NCBI GenBank assembly: GCA_017590115.1
Contig: JAGGNK010007448.1
Coordinates: 10,329,324-10,393,323, forward strand
Origin: Montifringilla adamsi
Lineage: Eukaryota > Chordata > Aves > Passeriformes > Passeridae
Length of the DNA: 64,000 nt
Reading direction: 5' to 3'
Positions within the stretch are counted from its first letter, which is position 1; each line of letters starts with the position of its first letter. A program made the translations under genes and the position numbers. Below, piece by piece: positions 1-10,804 of the stretch. Below the pieces are notes generated by a model. It saw nothing but the letters and a program-made list of their open reading frames with translations. It was not told where the DNA came from and made no database searches.

Positions 1-245
1 AACATGTTGAACATCATCATCCGATGATGATTCCCCATTGACAACCACTTTTTGAGACCTGTCAGTCAGCCAATTCTTAATCCTCCTAATGTGAGCTCTA
101 TTGATATTATATACAGCTAATTTTTTAATCAAAACGTCATGTGCTATTAAATCAAATGCCGAACAGAAGCCAAAGCACACTACTGCTCCTCCATTACTTT
201 TATTAGGTAAACTTTTAAATTCAAGGAATGAAACCAAATTTTTTG
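1..245 (-). mobile_element. LINE fragment, CR1/L3-type reverse transcriptase, cut by window edge
   Basis: On the minus strand about 65 codons are open and read like the CR1-family reverse transcriptase segment: SAFDLIAHDVLIKKLA corresponds to the usual SKAFDTVPH-ILL-KL block, then IKNWLTDRSQKVVVNGESS matches the NWL-DR-QRVVVNG block. It continues past position 1. It is a fragment without start, stop or flanking repeats seen. Its family is inferred from these motifs. Confidence 0.7.
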
Positions 246-1949
246 ACAAGCCCGGTTTCCCATCCAGCCATGGGTTACAGCCCCCCTTGCTGCCACCTGC
301 AGCCGTTCCAGCTCCTCGGGATGGACACGACCGGAGGGGTGAGTGTGCCCTGAGAGGTCGGGCATGGGGCTGGGTGTGCCAGGGTGGGCTGGGTGCTGGG
401 TAACTTCACGGTTAAAGTCTTGGTGGGGAAATGGGAATCCTGCTCCTGCGCTGGATGCAGCCTCTGACCTGAAAACGCGGGCCCAGCCTGGCGGGGCAGG
501 CGTGCAAATGCGAAATGACAGCGCAAGGCTCTCCAATATGGTCACCAGCTGTCCAGCCAGCCCGGCCCTGCTGCCCCTACACAGACACGTTTCGGGGAGG
601 AGGGCGGGCAGGGCAGGGCCGGGCTGGGGCAGGTACGTGCGGGCAGGCACAGGCTGCCCGTGCCAGGGCGCTGGGATGGCACCGGCGCTCATCGTCCCTG
701 ATGGATCAGCCCTGGATGGTGCTTGGGTGCAGTTTGGGTGCAGTTTGGGTGCCTGTGCCACCGAGGCTGAGCTGTGGGGACCCCTGCCCACAGCCAGGTG
801 AGTTTGCTGGCAAGCCCCTGCCTGGAGAACCACAGCTCCTGCCCTGGTCCATCCAGCGCAAGGCGACCCACCCAGCTCTGTCCCCTCCAGCTCAAGCAAC
901 CCTTTGTAAATCTAAATTAATAAGGTTGCACAGGCACAGACACAGGAACACGGGCTGTGTCTTGTCTTTGTCGATCAATGCCTTCTATCATCCCATAAAG
1001 CTGATTAAAAAGCAGAGCAGTTCATCTCAGCAGGTTCCGCATCCCAGCATTATAAATTTGATATTCCAGTTAATGATTGTCAGCGCTGGCTGAGGACACG
1101 GAAGCTGGTCAGTATTTGTAGTTTATAATTAATACTGGAGCACTGGGTTTATACATAATATTGGAGCTTTGCTGCAGAGGGCACCAAGGAGGAATTTGGG
1201 GTGGTTAGGATTTTATTATCCCTAAAATGCCAAAGAGCAAGAGAAAGGCAGTTTGTGCATCCAGCACATGCCAGAGGGACAGGGAGTGACCAGTGTGACC
1301 TGTCACGGTCACCAGCTCCACACCTGTGTCCCCAGAGCTGCTGGCAGGTCAGCCCAGGGGGTCAGCTCCGTCCCAGCCCTTCCCTGTGTCCGTGGGGAGG
1401 CTGCTGTGAACAGATGTCTGTGCCCCAGCTCTGGACACAGGGATGCTGGCCCTCAGGCTACACGGTGACCTGGTTGGCAATGCCAGCTGCTTGGCCAGCC
1501 CGTGGCTGGATGTGCTGTACCTCCTGTCTGGCTGCTGTGACTGCTCCTTGCCAGCCGTGGCACGGGGCAGAAAATGCCACCAGAGCATCCCACAGTCACT
1601 GCTGGGCCAGCACAGGCAATTCTGCACTTGCTCCAGGAATAAGAGACTTCACCCCAAAGGAATGTCCTGAGCTGTTTCTCTGGGACAAAACCCCATAACC
1701 CGACCAGGTCCCCAGGGTCAGACAGCCTCGTGTCCTGGATCCGTGAAGTGCAAGGGAGGGCTGAGGGGGTCACTGGCCCTCCAGACAGCAGCAGGGACAG
1801 GGAAAGGGACAGGAAGAAGGGCAGAGAAAGGGACGGGGAGCGGGCAGGGGCAGGTCGCGCAGCCGGTGCCGCTCCCGAGCTGCGATCGGCGGCCTCAAGG
1901 TGGCACCGTAAGAGTGGGAACGGCGCGGCAGAACAAAGGCACAGCCCGC

Positions 1950-2150
1950 AGCCCCCAGACCAGCACACAGACCAGCACACAACCTCCAGACCAGCACAGA
2001 GCCCCCAGCACAGCCCCCAGACCAGCACAGAACCCCCAGACCAGCACAGAGCCCCCAGCACACAGCCCCCAGCACAGCCCCCCCCCCAGCACAGAACCCC
2101 CAGACCAGCACAGAGCCCCCAGACCAGCTCAGAGCTCAGCCCAGAGCCCC
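1950..2150. repeat. Minisatellite, CCAGACCAGCACAGAGCCCC-type units
   Basis: About 200 bp of irregular units of 10-19 bp built from CCCCCAGACCAGCACAGAG and CCCCCAGCACAG. The array lengthens open frames on both strands (up to 443 codons on minus) but encodes only low-complexity peptides. Confidence 0.85.
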
Positions 2151-2819
2151 CAGTCCGGACCCCCAGCCCAGCAGGAGCCCCCAGCCCCCGGACAGAGCAG
2201 GCGGGTCCCGGTGCCACCGGCAGGAATCGCAGAGCCGGTGAGGAAGGTGGGGTGGCGGCGGGGGCAGGAGCGGGGCCCTTGGGGCAGCCCCAGCCCCGGC
2301 AGTCCGGCCCAGCCCGACGCTCAGGAGCGGCAGCGAGGGGCTCGCATGTCCCGGGGCCGTGCCAGGCACGGCTTGCATGGCACCGGGCTGACGGCAGGGG
2401 TGGAACACCCCCCGTCTCCAGGGGTTTTGGGGGGATTGTCACGCTCTGTGTGTTTCTCCAGGCACGGGAAGGCCGATGCCGCCGGTGGTGCGGGGCTGGT
2501 GCCCACTGGAGACGATGGCGCGGATCCACCCGGGCCAGGGTGCCAGGTGTGAGGCTGGCACTCCCAGCTCCCTCTCCCTTGTGCAGGGACAGGGATGCTG
2601 ATCCTGGAAAGCCACCCGAGCCCCTGGAGGGTGTGGGGTGTCCTCCTGCCCGGCTGCCCGGCCGGGAGCCCCCCTGGCTGCGGGAGCTGCCCTGCTGTAA
2701 CCGGAGTGCGCTGAGGAGGAACCCGGCTGCTCGGCCTGCCTTGACACCGAGACCTAAACTTGCTGTGAAACCAAATGGATGCACACACCCACATCCACGA
2801 GGCTTTTAGTTCAGCAACA

Positions 2820-3180
2820 AGTGAATCCATCAAAGCCCAGCACCTAATTTAATAGCAATAATGAAAGGTGTGCGTCACTATTAATTTAAGCACTCCAACA
2901 TTAGCCTTGCACTTAGAAACCAGCAAGGCAAAGCTATTTACAAATGAATGTACCAGGGCAATAAATTGAAAGGACTGGTCTGACCTGTGGTGGCGGCTTT
3001 CTTCATTTATACATAGATATATTTCCATAGATGCATTTATTCCCATCTCTTTAGCGAACTCTCCCTAATTAAGTTGAAGTGGCAGTGGAAGTGTGGCAGT
3101 AAGTGTGGAAAGAAGCTGCTGAAAACGTATTTAATTCATTATAAATAATCTTTGATACCGTGAGGTTGCATAAAGGTTTC
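2820..3180. promoter_or_regulatory. Candidate conserved non-coding element, AT-rich island
   Basis: A 360-bp AT-rich island between GC-rich repeats, without tandem structure, with many homeodomain-type cores (CTAATTTAATAG, ATTAATTTAAG, CTAATTAAG, TTTAATTCATTATAAATAAT). Its sharp composition edges suggest selection. No alignment could be done. Confidence 0.35.
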
Positions 3181-3683
3181 GGTATCAGAGCAGGACACCA
3201 AGGAAGGCCAAGGAGATCATCTGCACACAGCGGGAGCGGCTGCATCCCGCGGCTTGACGCGCTCCAGGCAGGGAAGGGGAGCAGGAGCCTCCGGGGGCAG
3301 CGGGGCGGCGGGAGCGGGGTAAGCCCCGGGGGTAATGTGTGCGAGCAGGAAGGTGTGTGTCACCCGCATTAAAGGAGTTTAATGTGCTCAGAGTCACATT
3401 TTTGTAGCCTTGCAGAATACATTATCTGCGAGCTGCCTTTACGGGCTGTCACCTCGCAGGGAGTTCCTGGAAACCATTATCAGCCTCTAATGATATTATC
3501 AAAATTGGAGCACTCGTGCCATGGCGGGGCGAGGGTTCATCCCCGCTGCCACCACTGTCTGTGAGGGCAGCAGGGCAGGGCTGCGGCTCCGTGGATCCTC
3601 CTCTGGAGCACAAGTCCCGTGGGTGATGTGCCGAGGGGTGCAGAGCCGTGGGGACCCTGTGTGGCCCAGGGAGCTGCTGTGAG

Positions 3684-3822
3684 GGCTGGGGTGGCACCTT
3701 GGGCTGGGATGGCACCTTGGGCTGGGATTGGCACCCTGGGCTGGGATTGGCACCTTGGGCTGGGATTGGCACCCTGAGCAGGGGTTGGCACCCTGGGCAG
3801 GGGTTGGCACCCTGGGCACGGG
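3684..3822. repeat. Minisatellite, 19-bp unit (GGGCTGGGATTGGCACCTT)
   Basis: Seven or so tandem copies of a 19-bp G-rich unit, with the last copies changed to GAGCAGGGGTTGGCACCCT. A single related copy lies at about 4505-4530, suggesting local spread or a common origin. Confidence 0.85.
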
Positions 3823-4619
3823 CCCCTGCCCTGTAAGGTCTGTGGAGGAGCCCAGCCCAGGGCACAGTGCCCACCACACCCCACTGCAGGGTGCCCTTCC
3901 CATGGCGCTGCTGACCCCGAGTGCTGCTCTGCCCTCTCTGTCTGCTGGCACTACAGAAAAACAGAGTCGTCTTTTTTGGAGTGTAATCTCCTGCCTGCGA
4001 CAAGGAGCCACGCAAACTGATAAATTGCAGATTAAACGAGTGCCACACTCCACTCCAGCCCTGGCTGTTAATTCCCCTGTTGTGCAATTCCCGGCTCTCA
4101 GGGCCTGTCAATTCCAGCTAATCGCAGGAGGCACTAAAACACTCTGCCCTGACAGCCCCGGATCGAGGCACCCCTGACTCCCGGCTCAGGTGGATTGCAC
4201 GCATCACTTATGCACAAATCAGCAATATGCCAGCAGGGAGGAATTATGTCCGATGACAGCCCAGACATGAGGTACATATTGCAGAGCCGGCGAGCCCCAG
4301 CCGCCGTGACAGATTGCGGCGCGGGGCTGCGCTGGTGCGGGAGCAGATCCCGGCTGCCCCGGCCCCGAGCGCACCCGGAGCCACCGGCCCCGCAGCCTGT
4401 CCCCTCCCTGCCCCTGTTCCCGTTCTTGTCCCCGTTCTTGTCCCCATCTCTGTCAGTGCCACGGCCCGGGCTGCCCAAAGGGGTGAAGGGAAAGACGAGA
4501 GAACGGGGCTGGGATTGGCACCGTGGGCACACGGAGGGTCCCACCCAGGCAGGGGGGTGCCAAAACGCCCTGCAGTGCCCAGCTGGGGTGGGCACCAGCC
4601 CCGCTCAGCCCAGCCCGGC

Positions 4620-4795
4620 ACTGCTGTAACATTTAACTTGTCGTAGTCTGTGATCCTGAAAAGCTGAAATTAATGACAGCCTTGCAGTTGCTCATTAATA
4701 ATTGCTTCATTACTGTACGCAGTTGCAGCCTCCTGACAATAATGGGGTTTGCTGGTGTATTTCTAATTATCTGGCATTTCAGCTCCCTAATAGAG
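4620..4795. promoter_or_regulatory. Candidate conserved non-coding element with TALE/homeodomain-like sites
   Basis: A short island in strongly GC-rich DNA. It contains TTAATGACAG (a TGACAG core of the MEIS type), GCTCATTAATAATTGCTTCA, TGACAATAATGG and CTAATTATC. This is typical of vertebrate developmental enhancers, but function is inference. Confidence 0.35.
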
Positions 4796-5092
4796 TCCCG
4801 GTGCTCCCTGACGAGACCCGGCTCTCCAGCAGGAGCACAGCCCAGCCCCGACACCGAGCAGAGCCCGGCTGCTCCTTCCTTCGCCCGCAGCTCCAGGGAA
4901 GAGGCTGAGCCCAAGGGGGACCCCCACGGGGGACCAGGGGCACCGAGACCCCGCACGCCCGGGTGGCACTGCCCCACGTCCCCGCGGCACAGCTGGGCTC
5001 GTGCTGAGGTTGTATGGGAGCAGGGACACGGCCAGAGGAATTGGGAGCTCCAGGGCACTGAGCAGGTACGTGCCTGTGGCAGGGTCAGGGTG

Positions 5093-5325
5093 CCCACACC
5101 ACAGCTGTCCCCATGGCCACACCATGGCTGTCCCCGTGGCCGCACCACCTCCACCCCGTGGCCACACCACAGCTGTCCCCATGGCCACGCCACAGCTGTC
5201 CCCATGGCCACAGCACGGCTGTCCCCTTGGCCACACCACAGCTGTCCCCATGGCCACGCCATGGCCATCCCCATGGCCACACCACGGCTGTCCCCGTGGC
5301 CACACCACCTCCACCCCGTGGCCAT
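5093..5325. repeat. Minisatellite, about 23-bp unit (CCATGGCCACACCACAGCTGTCC core)
   Basis: About ten tandem copies of a 22-24-bp unit such as GGCCACACCACAGCTGTCC, with two longer variant units ending CCTCCACCCCGTGG near 5140 and 5305. Open frames of 86-318 codons cross the array; all are low-complexity. Confidence 0.85.
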
Positions 5326-6957
5326 GGCAGCCCCAGGGCTGGCAATGCCCCTTGGCTGTGCTCCAGCCCGGCTGGCAGAGCAGGAGGAGGTTGCAGAAGC
5401 CTCGGTGGCTCCTGGGGCTGCGGGCGGTGGCAGTGGCTGTGGAGTGGAATTCCAGCTCCTCACAGAAATCCGCCCAGCAGTGGTGGCAGTGGCAGTGGCA
5501 GGGGAATGGTGGCCGTGTCCCCACGCTCACAGCCTGGAAATGACCACTTGTGCCCCTGCCACCAGCTCCCAGCCCATTATGGCACACGCAGGCCCCGCAC
5601 TCCCACCTGGGGAGGGGGCTCATTTGTAGTTAAAAATCTATTGTGACTTGTCAGAAAAATGAATAAATGAGCACATTATTTTTTCATTTTGGAGCTCAGC
5701 ATCTGTTTGTCTAATCAAGAAAGAGAACTGGGAAAGTCAACCAGGGCTGACGCACACATTTTATTTAACTTTTCCTCTGTCAAAGGAGTTTAAATGTGTA
5801 ATGAACAGGCCATGGTGATTTGAAATATAATCCCATTACTCTGATGAGATTACCCAGGCTGTGAGAGTTCACAAATCATGCTTAGGGTTTTTAGAGTGAA
5901 CAACACCCTGTTGAGATTTTTTTTCCCTTTTTGCATTTAAGCAGAGGTGTGTGGGGAGAATAAAACATGACAGTGCTTAACCCTTCATGCAGTGGAGCAG
6001 CAGCATGGAGCTGTGCCCAGGGCCAGCCCTCCCCGTGCCCAGCCCTTGGTGACCCTGAGCTCTCCCATGGTCAGGGCAGCGATGCCAGGGAGCAGCACCT
6101 GGCCGGGGCACGCTCCTGCTGGCTCTGCTGGCCGTGTGCCCACTGTGCCCACACGTCCCTGCCCTCGCTGCTGTCCTTGTCCCAGCTGGGTGGCTGTGCT
6201 GGGATGTGATTTAAGGGGCATTAATTTCAGCTGCAGCAGCAGCACCCAGCCCCAGCCGCCGCCGCAGCAGCGCATTTCCATGAATTCATGGGCCCATTAC
6301 AAACATGTCTCCATAAATAACTGCCCCCATTCATCTCAGGGCTGCACCCACGGCTGTGCAGTGGGTTTTGCTTGCTTGTCCTGGTGCCAGGTCTCAGCTC
6401 CCCCTGAGGGGCAGCTGCAAAACCCCTGGGAGGCACCAGACTCCTGCCACCCCAAAGCCAAAGGTGCCTGCGGCTGGAACTGGTGCTCTGGGAGCTCCTG
6501 GCAAACCCTGCAGAGCCCAGGGAGAGCACCCAGTGCTCTGGCCTTGCCTGCCAGCCTGTGCCAGGGTGCCCTGCGTGCCCCCTGCTCCGACGAAGCCAAG
6601 GAGGTGGAGGGGAATTGTCCCTGTGGACAGGACTCCTCTGGCAGCAGGGATCAGAGAGAACTCAGGGAATCTCTGCTGCCTCCAGCAGCTGCCTGCTGCA
6701 GCAGGAGCCGCGCTCTGCTCCGCTCTGCCCGGTAGCAGGGATGGGGAACAGCTTGCCTTGCTGACCCAGTTGAATGCCCATCTGACTCAATTACATCTAC
6801 AGCTACCGGGGAAGGACCAGCCCTGATGGCTCCGTGCTCAGCTGTGCTCACTCTGAGCCACGAGCGCCGATTTAACTCCTTCAGGAACGCTGGGCAGCAG
6901 AAATGCCTCTTGTGGGGCAGGGATGCTCAGCCCCTGGAATGCTGGACCTTTCCAGGA

Positions 6958-7012
6958 TTGAGATACAAGCATTTTATTGTGGCATGTTAATTAAACACCA
7001 TTATGATGCACT
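6958..7012. repeat. 55-bp dispersed direct repeat, copy 1 (3' flank of MAPKAP1)
   Basis: The stretch centred on GGCATGTTAATTAAACACC is the same as 11791-11845 at 53 of 55 positions, with no gap, while the flanks of the two copies are unrelated. It sits in an AT-rich island with no coding potential. It could be a retained piece of an old repeat or a duplicated regulatory element. Confidence 0.8.
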
Positions 7013-8020
7013 TTGCAGGGTTTAAGAAGGAAGGTTTCCCGTGGACCATGTATCAAACTGAATCTGATCTTTGGAAGCAAATTTGCTTTTTATCTGTCAG
7101 TGACTCTTTTGGGGCAGATAAAGTGACTTTGGGCTCCTCGTGCAGCCCTTGGAGCAGCCTCCAGCAGCAGCCTCTGCGTCCATCTCTGCCTGGGTCCCAG
7201 GACACCCACCCCAGCAGCAGGAAGGTGACTGATGGGAGGGTGTGAACACAGCTGCTCTGGCCGAGGGACTGTGCCACCAGTGTCACAGACAGCAGAGATG
7301 TTACTGGCTGAGGTTTTTAGGCTCTCCTGAGAGCAAACCTGCACATGCTGAATCCCTGCTGACAATAAATACATGTGAGGGGGTGGCAACAGCACTATGG
7401 CCATGGAAACAGGAGATTGCTGCAGTTTCTGTACCAAAGAGGCAATTTTTCAGTTCAGTTAAAAAGAATTGAAACTGGGTGGCCAAAGAACATTCACAGA
7501 GCAACTTTAATGTTAAATATTTCACAGAGTTGGTTAAAAGAGTCATTTACATCGAAGGGGCTTTTCCCATTGCATCTGTGCTGCATTTGCACATAGAAAA
7601 TATTTTAAAAATTACTAGAATACTACAAAATAGCGTTTCTCTTGTTTTGCAGACATCGTGGAAGACTGTACAGGGAGGCCTGGCCACGGTGGTGCAGGGC
7701 CAAGCTTCTGAAACCCAGAACAGAAGCACAAGAGGTGAGAGCCAGCCCTCCCCTGCCCAGGGCTCTCCCCACGCTGCGCTAAGGCTCAGGAAGTTTTCTC
7801 TGTACAAAAGCAAGGAGGGAGGCTGGCAGAGGGTGGGCAGTGCCCCAGCCCCGTGGGGAAGCAGGGCAGTTCTGTGACAGTGTGACCTGGAGAGAAGGAG
7901 GAAAGACACCTCTGGTGAACCCAACCAAACCGCGGTATGGGCGCTCCCGAGTTCCCTGATGGAGGAAGGGTGAACAAGGCCAAGATAGTTACAAACCCCA
8001 GTACAAAGTAGGTCTTAATT

Positions 8021-8026
8021 TTTATT
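8021..8026 (-). terminator. Candidate polyadenylation signal AATAAA (distal)
   Basis: On the minus strand AACAATAAAAATTAAG is followed by a GT-rich stretch (TTTGTACTGGGGTTTGTAAC), the usual layout of a strong signal and downstream element. It would lengthen the 3' UTR to about 850 nt. Which signal is used cannot be told from sequence alone. Confidence 0.4.
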
Positions 8027-8394
8027 GTTAAAGAATAATATTGAGAGAAGGTGAAGGCATTTCTCAGTGCCCAGGGCAAGGTGCCCCAGTGGATGTGCCA
8101 GCCCCGGGGTGGCAGCAGCTCAGGATTCTCCTGTCCACCTCAAAGTGGATTTCCAACCACTGTGCTGCCTTCAGCAAGGAACTTCCAATAAAGCATTTGC
8201 AAAGCTGAAAAGCACAGTTAAATAAAAATATTTTTGAACAAAACAAACACAACAGACTCGACTGTCTCAGTGCTCCCTCACTCCCCTGCCATGGCTGCTG
8301 TTCCTGGCTCACGGATGCCTCCTGCACTTCAGCAACAGAAGTGAAACCATCTGGGACTGCAGCCTCCCCCCAAAAGAACTGTGCATCATATGGA

Positions 8395-8848
8395 CCTTGA
8401 AAAAGATTACATCTGTTTATTAATAGTAAAAATGGATACATTTGTCCTACATTTTGTTTTTAGAAATTTGATCATGTCACAAGCAATACCTGCGTGTACG
8501 TGGGTGGATTACAGATGTATATAATTTATTTTAACCAGGCTGTGAAATAATATGTAATCACATCTCTTCTTGTGATTGTACATAATACAGTAATTAAATG
8601 ATGCCAGTCTACGTCATTCTCTTATTTCTAATCAAAGGAACCTGAAGCGTAACAGTCTTCTTTCCGGCTGATATGGCTCTTTATTTCTGTCACAGGGGAG
8701 ACTTCCCATCGCCGAGGAGGGATCATCTTCCAGCCGTGAGAGACGGGATAGTTCAGATTCCTGGCTGCCCTGCCCGCAGCAGGAGCAGCGTCCGGCCCCG
8801 CGCGGGCGCGCGGCTCCGAGCGGCACGCAGGCTCCCGAGGTGCCAGCC
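8395..8848 (-). other. MAPKAP1: MAPKAP1 3' untranslated region (probable proximal form)
   Basis: The sequence 3' of the stop codon has a GC-rich first part (about 8740-8848) and then a long AT-rich part with several AATAAA signals on the minus strand: 8680-8685, 8525-8530 and 8416-8421. The last, in TTAATAAACAGATG, best suits the end of an evenly AT-rich block, which would give a 3' UTR of roughly 450 nt. Extension to a further AATAAA at 8021-8026 would make it about 850 nt. Cleavage sites are inferred, not seen. Confidence 0.55.
8416..8421 (-). terminator. Candidate polyadenylation signal AATAAA (proximal)
   Basis: A canonical AATAAA on the minus strand, 428 bp beyond the stop codon, is followed about 25-40 bases later by a T-rich and G-rich stretch (TTCTTTTGGGG) that could be a downstream element. 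It is one of several candidates. Confidence 0.45.
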
Positions 8849-8974
8849 TCACTGCTGCCCCGACTTCTTCTCCTTCTGGAAGCTAAAGCTTGTTCTCCTG
8901 CTCAGCTTTCTTTGCTTCTGAGCAAAATAATCTGCTCTGGCTGTGCTCGCTCGCGACTCTAGGATATAGTTAAC
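8849..8974 (-). CDS. MAPKAP1: MAPKAP1 last coding exon, end of PH helix and basic C-terminal tail, stop codon
   Basis: This terminal coding exon follows the acceptor TCTCTTGCAG. It encodes 41 residues starting [20 protein letters not shown] and ending [10 protein letters not shown], then TGA at 8849-8851. It matches the human C-terminus (about 482-522) almost residue for residue, with KLSRRTS for KLNRRTS. The VNYILESR part completes the PH-domain C-terminal helix; the remaining tail is rich in Arg and Lys ([17 protein letters not shown]). The open frame continues to higher coordinates, but that part is intron. Sequence beyond the stop is GC-rich and then abruptly AT-rich, as in a 3' UTR. Confidence 0.96.
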   Translation of the reverse strand, partial: VNYILESRASTARADYFAQKQRKLSRRTSFSFQKEKKSGQQ

Positions 8975-10706
8975 CTGCAAGAGACGAGGTGGGGTCACTG
9001 TCACAGCCCGGGGTGGGCACGGACCCCCAGCCCAGCCCAGCCCCTGAGCAGGGCTCTGCTCCAGCTGATCCCAGAAACCACGGCAGGATGATGGCAGAGA
9101 GTGCCAGGAGAGCCCTGGGCTGCCCTCCTGTGTCCCACTGGGGTCACCCAAACCTCCGGGGAAGGCAGTGAGCAGTGCAGACCCCCCAGGGCTGGGACAG
9201 CCCAGTAATGAGCATCAATAAAGGACCTTATCAGCCCCAGTAAAAAGAATTCTTCCATGATGATGTTTGCATACTCAGCTAATCTCAGAGTTTCCCTGTG
9301 TTTTGGCACATTTTACTTGATGAAAGCATTTTAAAATGATATTTAACAAGCCTGCTACTCCCTAAATTTATTATCTCCAATGCTTTGTGATAATCTCAGA
9401 GATAATTTTAATGGAAGGTTAATGCAAGAATCAAAAAGATAAAAATGCCCTTTGGTCTGTCATTAGCTGGTTAATATGCTGTGGCTTAAAACTTGCACAA
9501 TTTTATGCACTGTAGAGTGTTTCACTTTCATTGCATATTACAGCTTAAGGCATAAAAATATAGGGAATTTTCATGGTCAATAAAGTCTCAGTCCTTCTCA
9601 CTTGATCATCTAAAAAGCCTAATTTGAAAAGTCTGATTTTTCTGCGCTCCCTAACGCTGATGGAATTGAAAACAAACCAGTGACTTGTGCAGGAAACCAG
9701 AGAACGTTCTGTATAAACAAACTGCAACTTGGGAAAAAAGTACTGCTCAGTATTATTTCTCTCTTGAATATTCATGTTATTGACAGTAAACCTTCTTTCA
9801 GCCTTTGTTTATGACCAGGCTCGGATGGGTGGAAGTGTTCAAAACCCAAGGAGATGTGGCATGGGGGTACTTGGGCAAAGGTTGGACTTGATGACCTTGG
9901 AGGTCTTTTCCAGCCTCAATGATTCCATGATTCCAAGCGTTTGGGGTTGCAATAGCTGATCTAAGATAAAGTGGGAACAGAAGAATTGGCCTAAGAGCTC
10001 ACAGAACAGGAACCCCCTCAAGCACACTGAGCTCCTGTGTAATGAATAAAAGTTATTTTATCGCACGTCAGTTGTTCAACAATCCTCTAAACTCCGCCCA
10101 GCCAATAAAAGCAAACATAACAGATGGTTTGCCAAAATTACTGCTTTTGAATTTTGACTTGCTACGAAAGATGAACTCGTGGAAAATTCCATTTAATTTT
10201 TCAAGAGCGTAACAAAAATTTGTTCCCCAAAGCAAGGGAGTTTGCGTCTGTAGAGAGCCCCAAGGAAAGCAAACAGTCCTGAGAGAGGATCAGGGCAGGG
10301 AAGAAGCCCCTGGTGCCGTGCAGGGACACCTGAGTGTGGGGCAGGGCTGTGAGGGGCAGGAGCACCCAACCCTGCATGGCACAGGGCTGCTGATCACAGA
10401 GGGGGAAACCACCTGGACACAATAAAATGTGGCAGTTTCCTATTAAATTCCACGGAAAATGGTGTCTGTATTAACTAGAAAAAAAGCACAAAAGGAAATG
10501 CTACGCACAGCCAGGCAGCGGCTGCGTGGCTGCTGGAAGGATGAATAAAACAACAGGCATGGAGCAGCCATCCTGGCAGGTTAAACATAGCCCAGTGGTC
10601 CTCAGGCACCGCACCCTCGTGTGTTTCCAGAGCCTCCTGAACACTCACATGTCTAACAAGTGGTAAAACACCAGGATTTTGGGTCACGTTAAAATTTAAT
10701 ACTCAC
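8975..10706 (-). other. MAPKAP1 intron before the last coding exon
   Basis: This 1.7-kb intron has donor GTGAGT and acceptor TCTCTTGCAG on the minus strand. About 9000-9180 is GC-rich and unremarkable. About 9230-9780 is AT-rich and free of simple repeats. A short CR1 tail sits at 9813-9934 on the opposite strand to the gene. No further exon was recognised. Confidence 0.85.
9813..9934 (+). mobile_element. CR1 retroposon 3' tail, short 5'-truncated copy
   Basis: The plus strand shows the usual bird CR1 3' end: GGTTGGACTTGATGACCTTG, GAGGTCTTTTCCAGCCTCAA, then ATGATTCCATGATTCC. Only about 120 bp remain. It lies in the last intron, antisense to MAPKAP1. Confidence 0.92.
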
Positions 10707-10804
10707 CTTCAGTACAATTTCATTGACAGTAGCAGCATCTGATTCAAAGTAAAGGTGTTTGTAGTCATGATTGCTTAGATATGTAAGTTTAAATATTGCA
10801 TGAC
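10707..10804 (-). CDS. MAPKAP1: MAPKAP1 coding exon, C-terminal part of PH domain
   Basis: This 98-nt exon follows the acceptor CTTATCTTTGCAG and ends CTGAAG before the donor GTGAGT. The first two bases complete Ser, then it reads [20 protein letters not shown], continuing [12 protein letters not shown], identical to human SIN1 about residues 450-481. It forms the last strands and the start of the closing helix of the PH domain. It enters in phase 1 and leaves in phase 0, and joins GTT AAC at the last exon. The exon is AT-rich, unlike the GC-rich exon at 51431-51607, which shows how mixed base composition is across this gene. Confidence 0.96.

Larger units (their letters stand above)
246..8394. 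other. Intergenic DNA 3' of MAPKAP1
   Basis: No protein-coding exon was recognised. GC-rich blocks (about 290-900, 1250-2730, 3200-3350, 3540-3900, 4300-4620, 4790-5600, 6000-6740 and 7680-7870) alternate with AT-rich islands (2820-3180, 4620-4790, 5620-5960, 6950-7090 and 7470-7640). The GC blocks contain three minisatellites and many overlapping open frames of 100-440 codons whose translations are low-complexity, which is expected for repeats of this composition. Confidence 0.75.

Noticed and set aside
1453..2784. 443-codon open frame on minus and 359-codon frame on plus over the same DNA
   Set aside because: Both are low-complexity products of the GC-rich minisatellite at 1950-2150. No domain, splice logic or conserved motif was seen.
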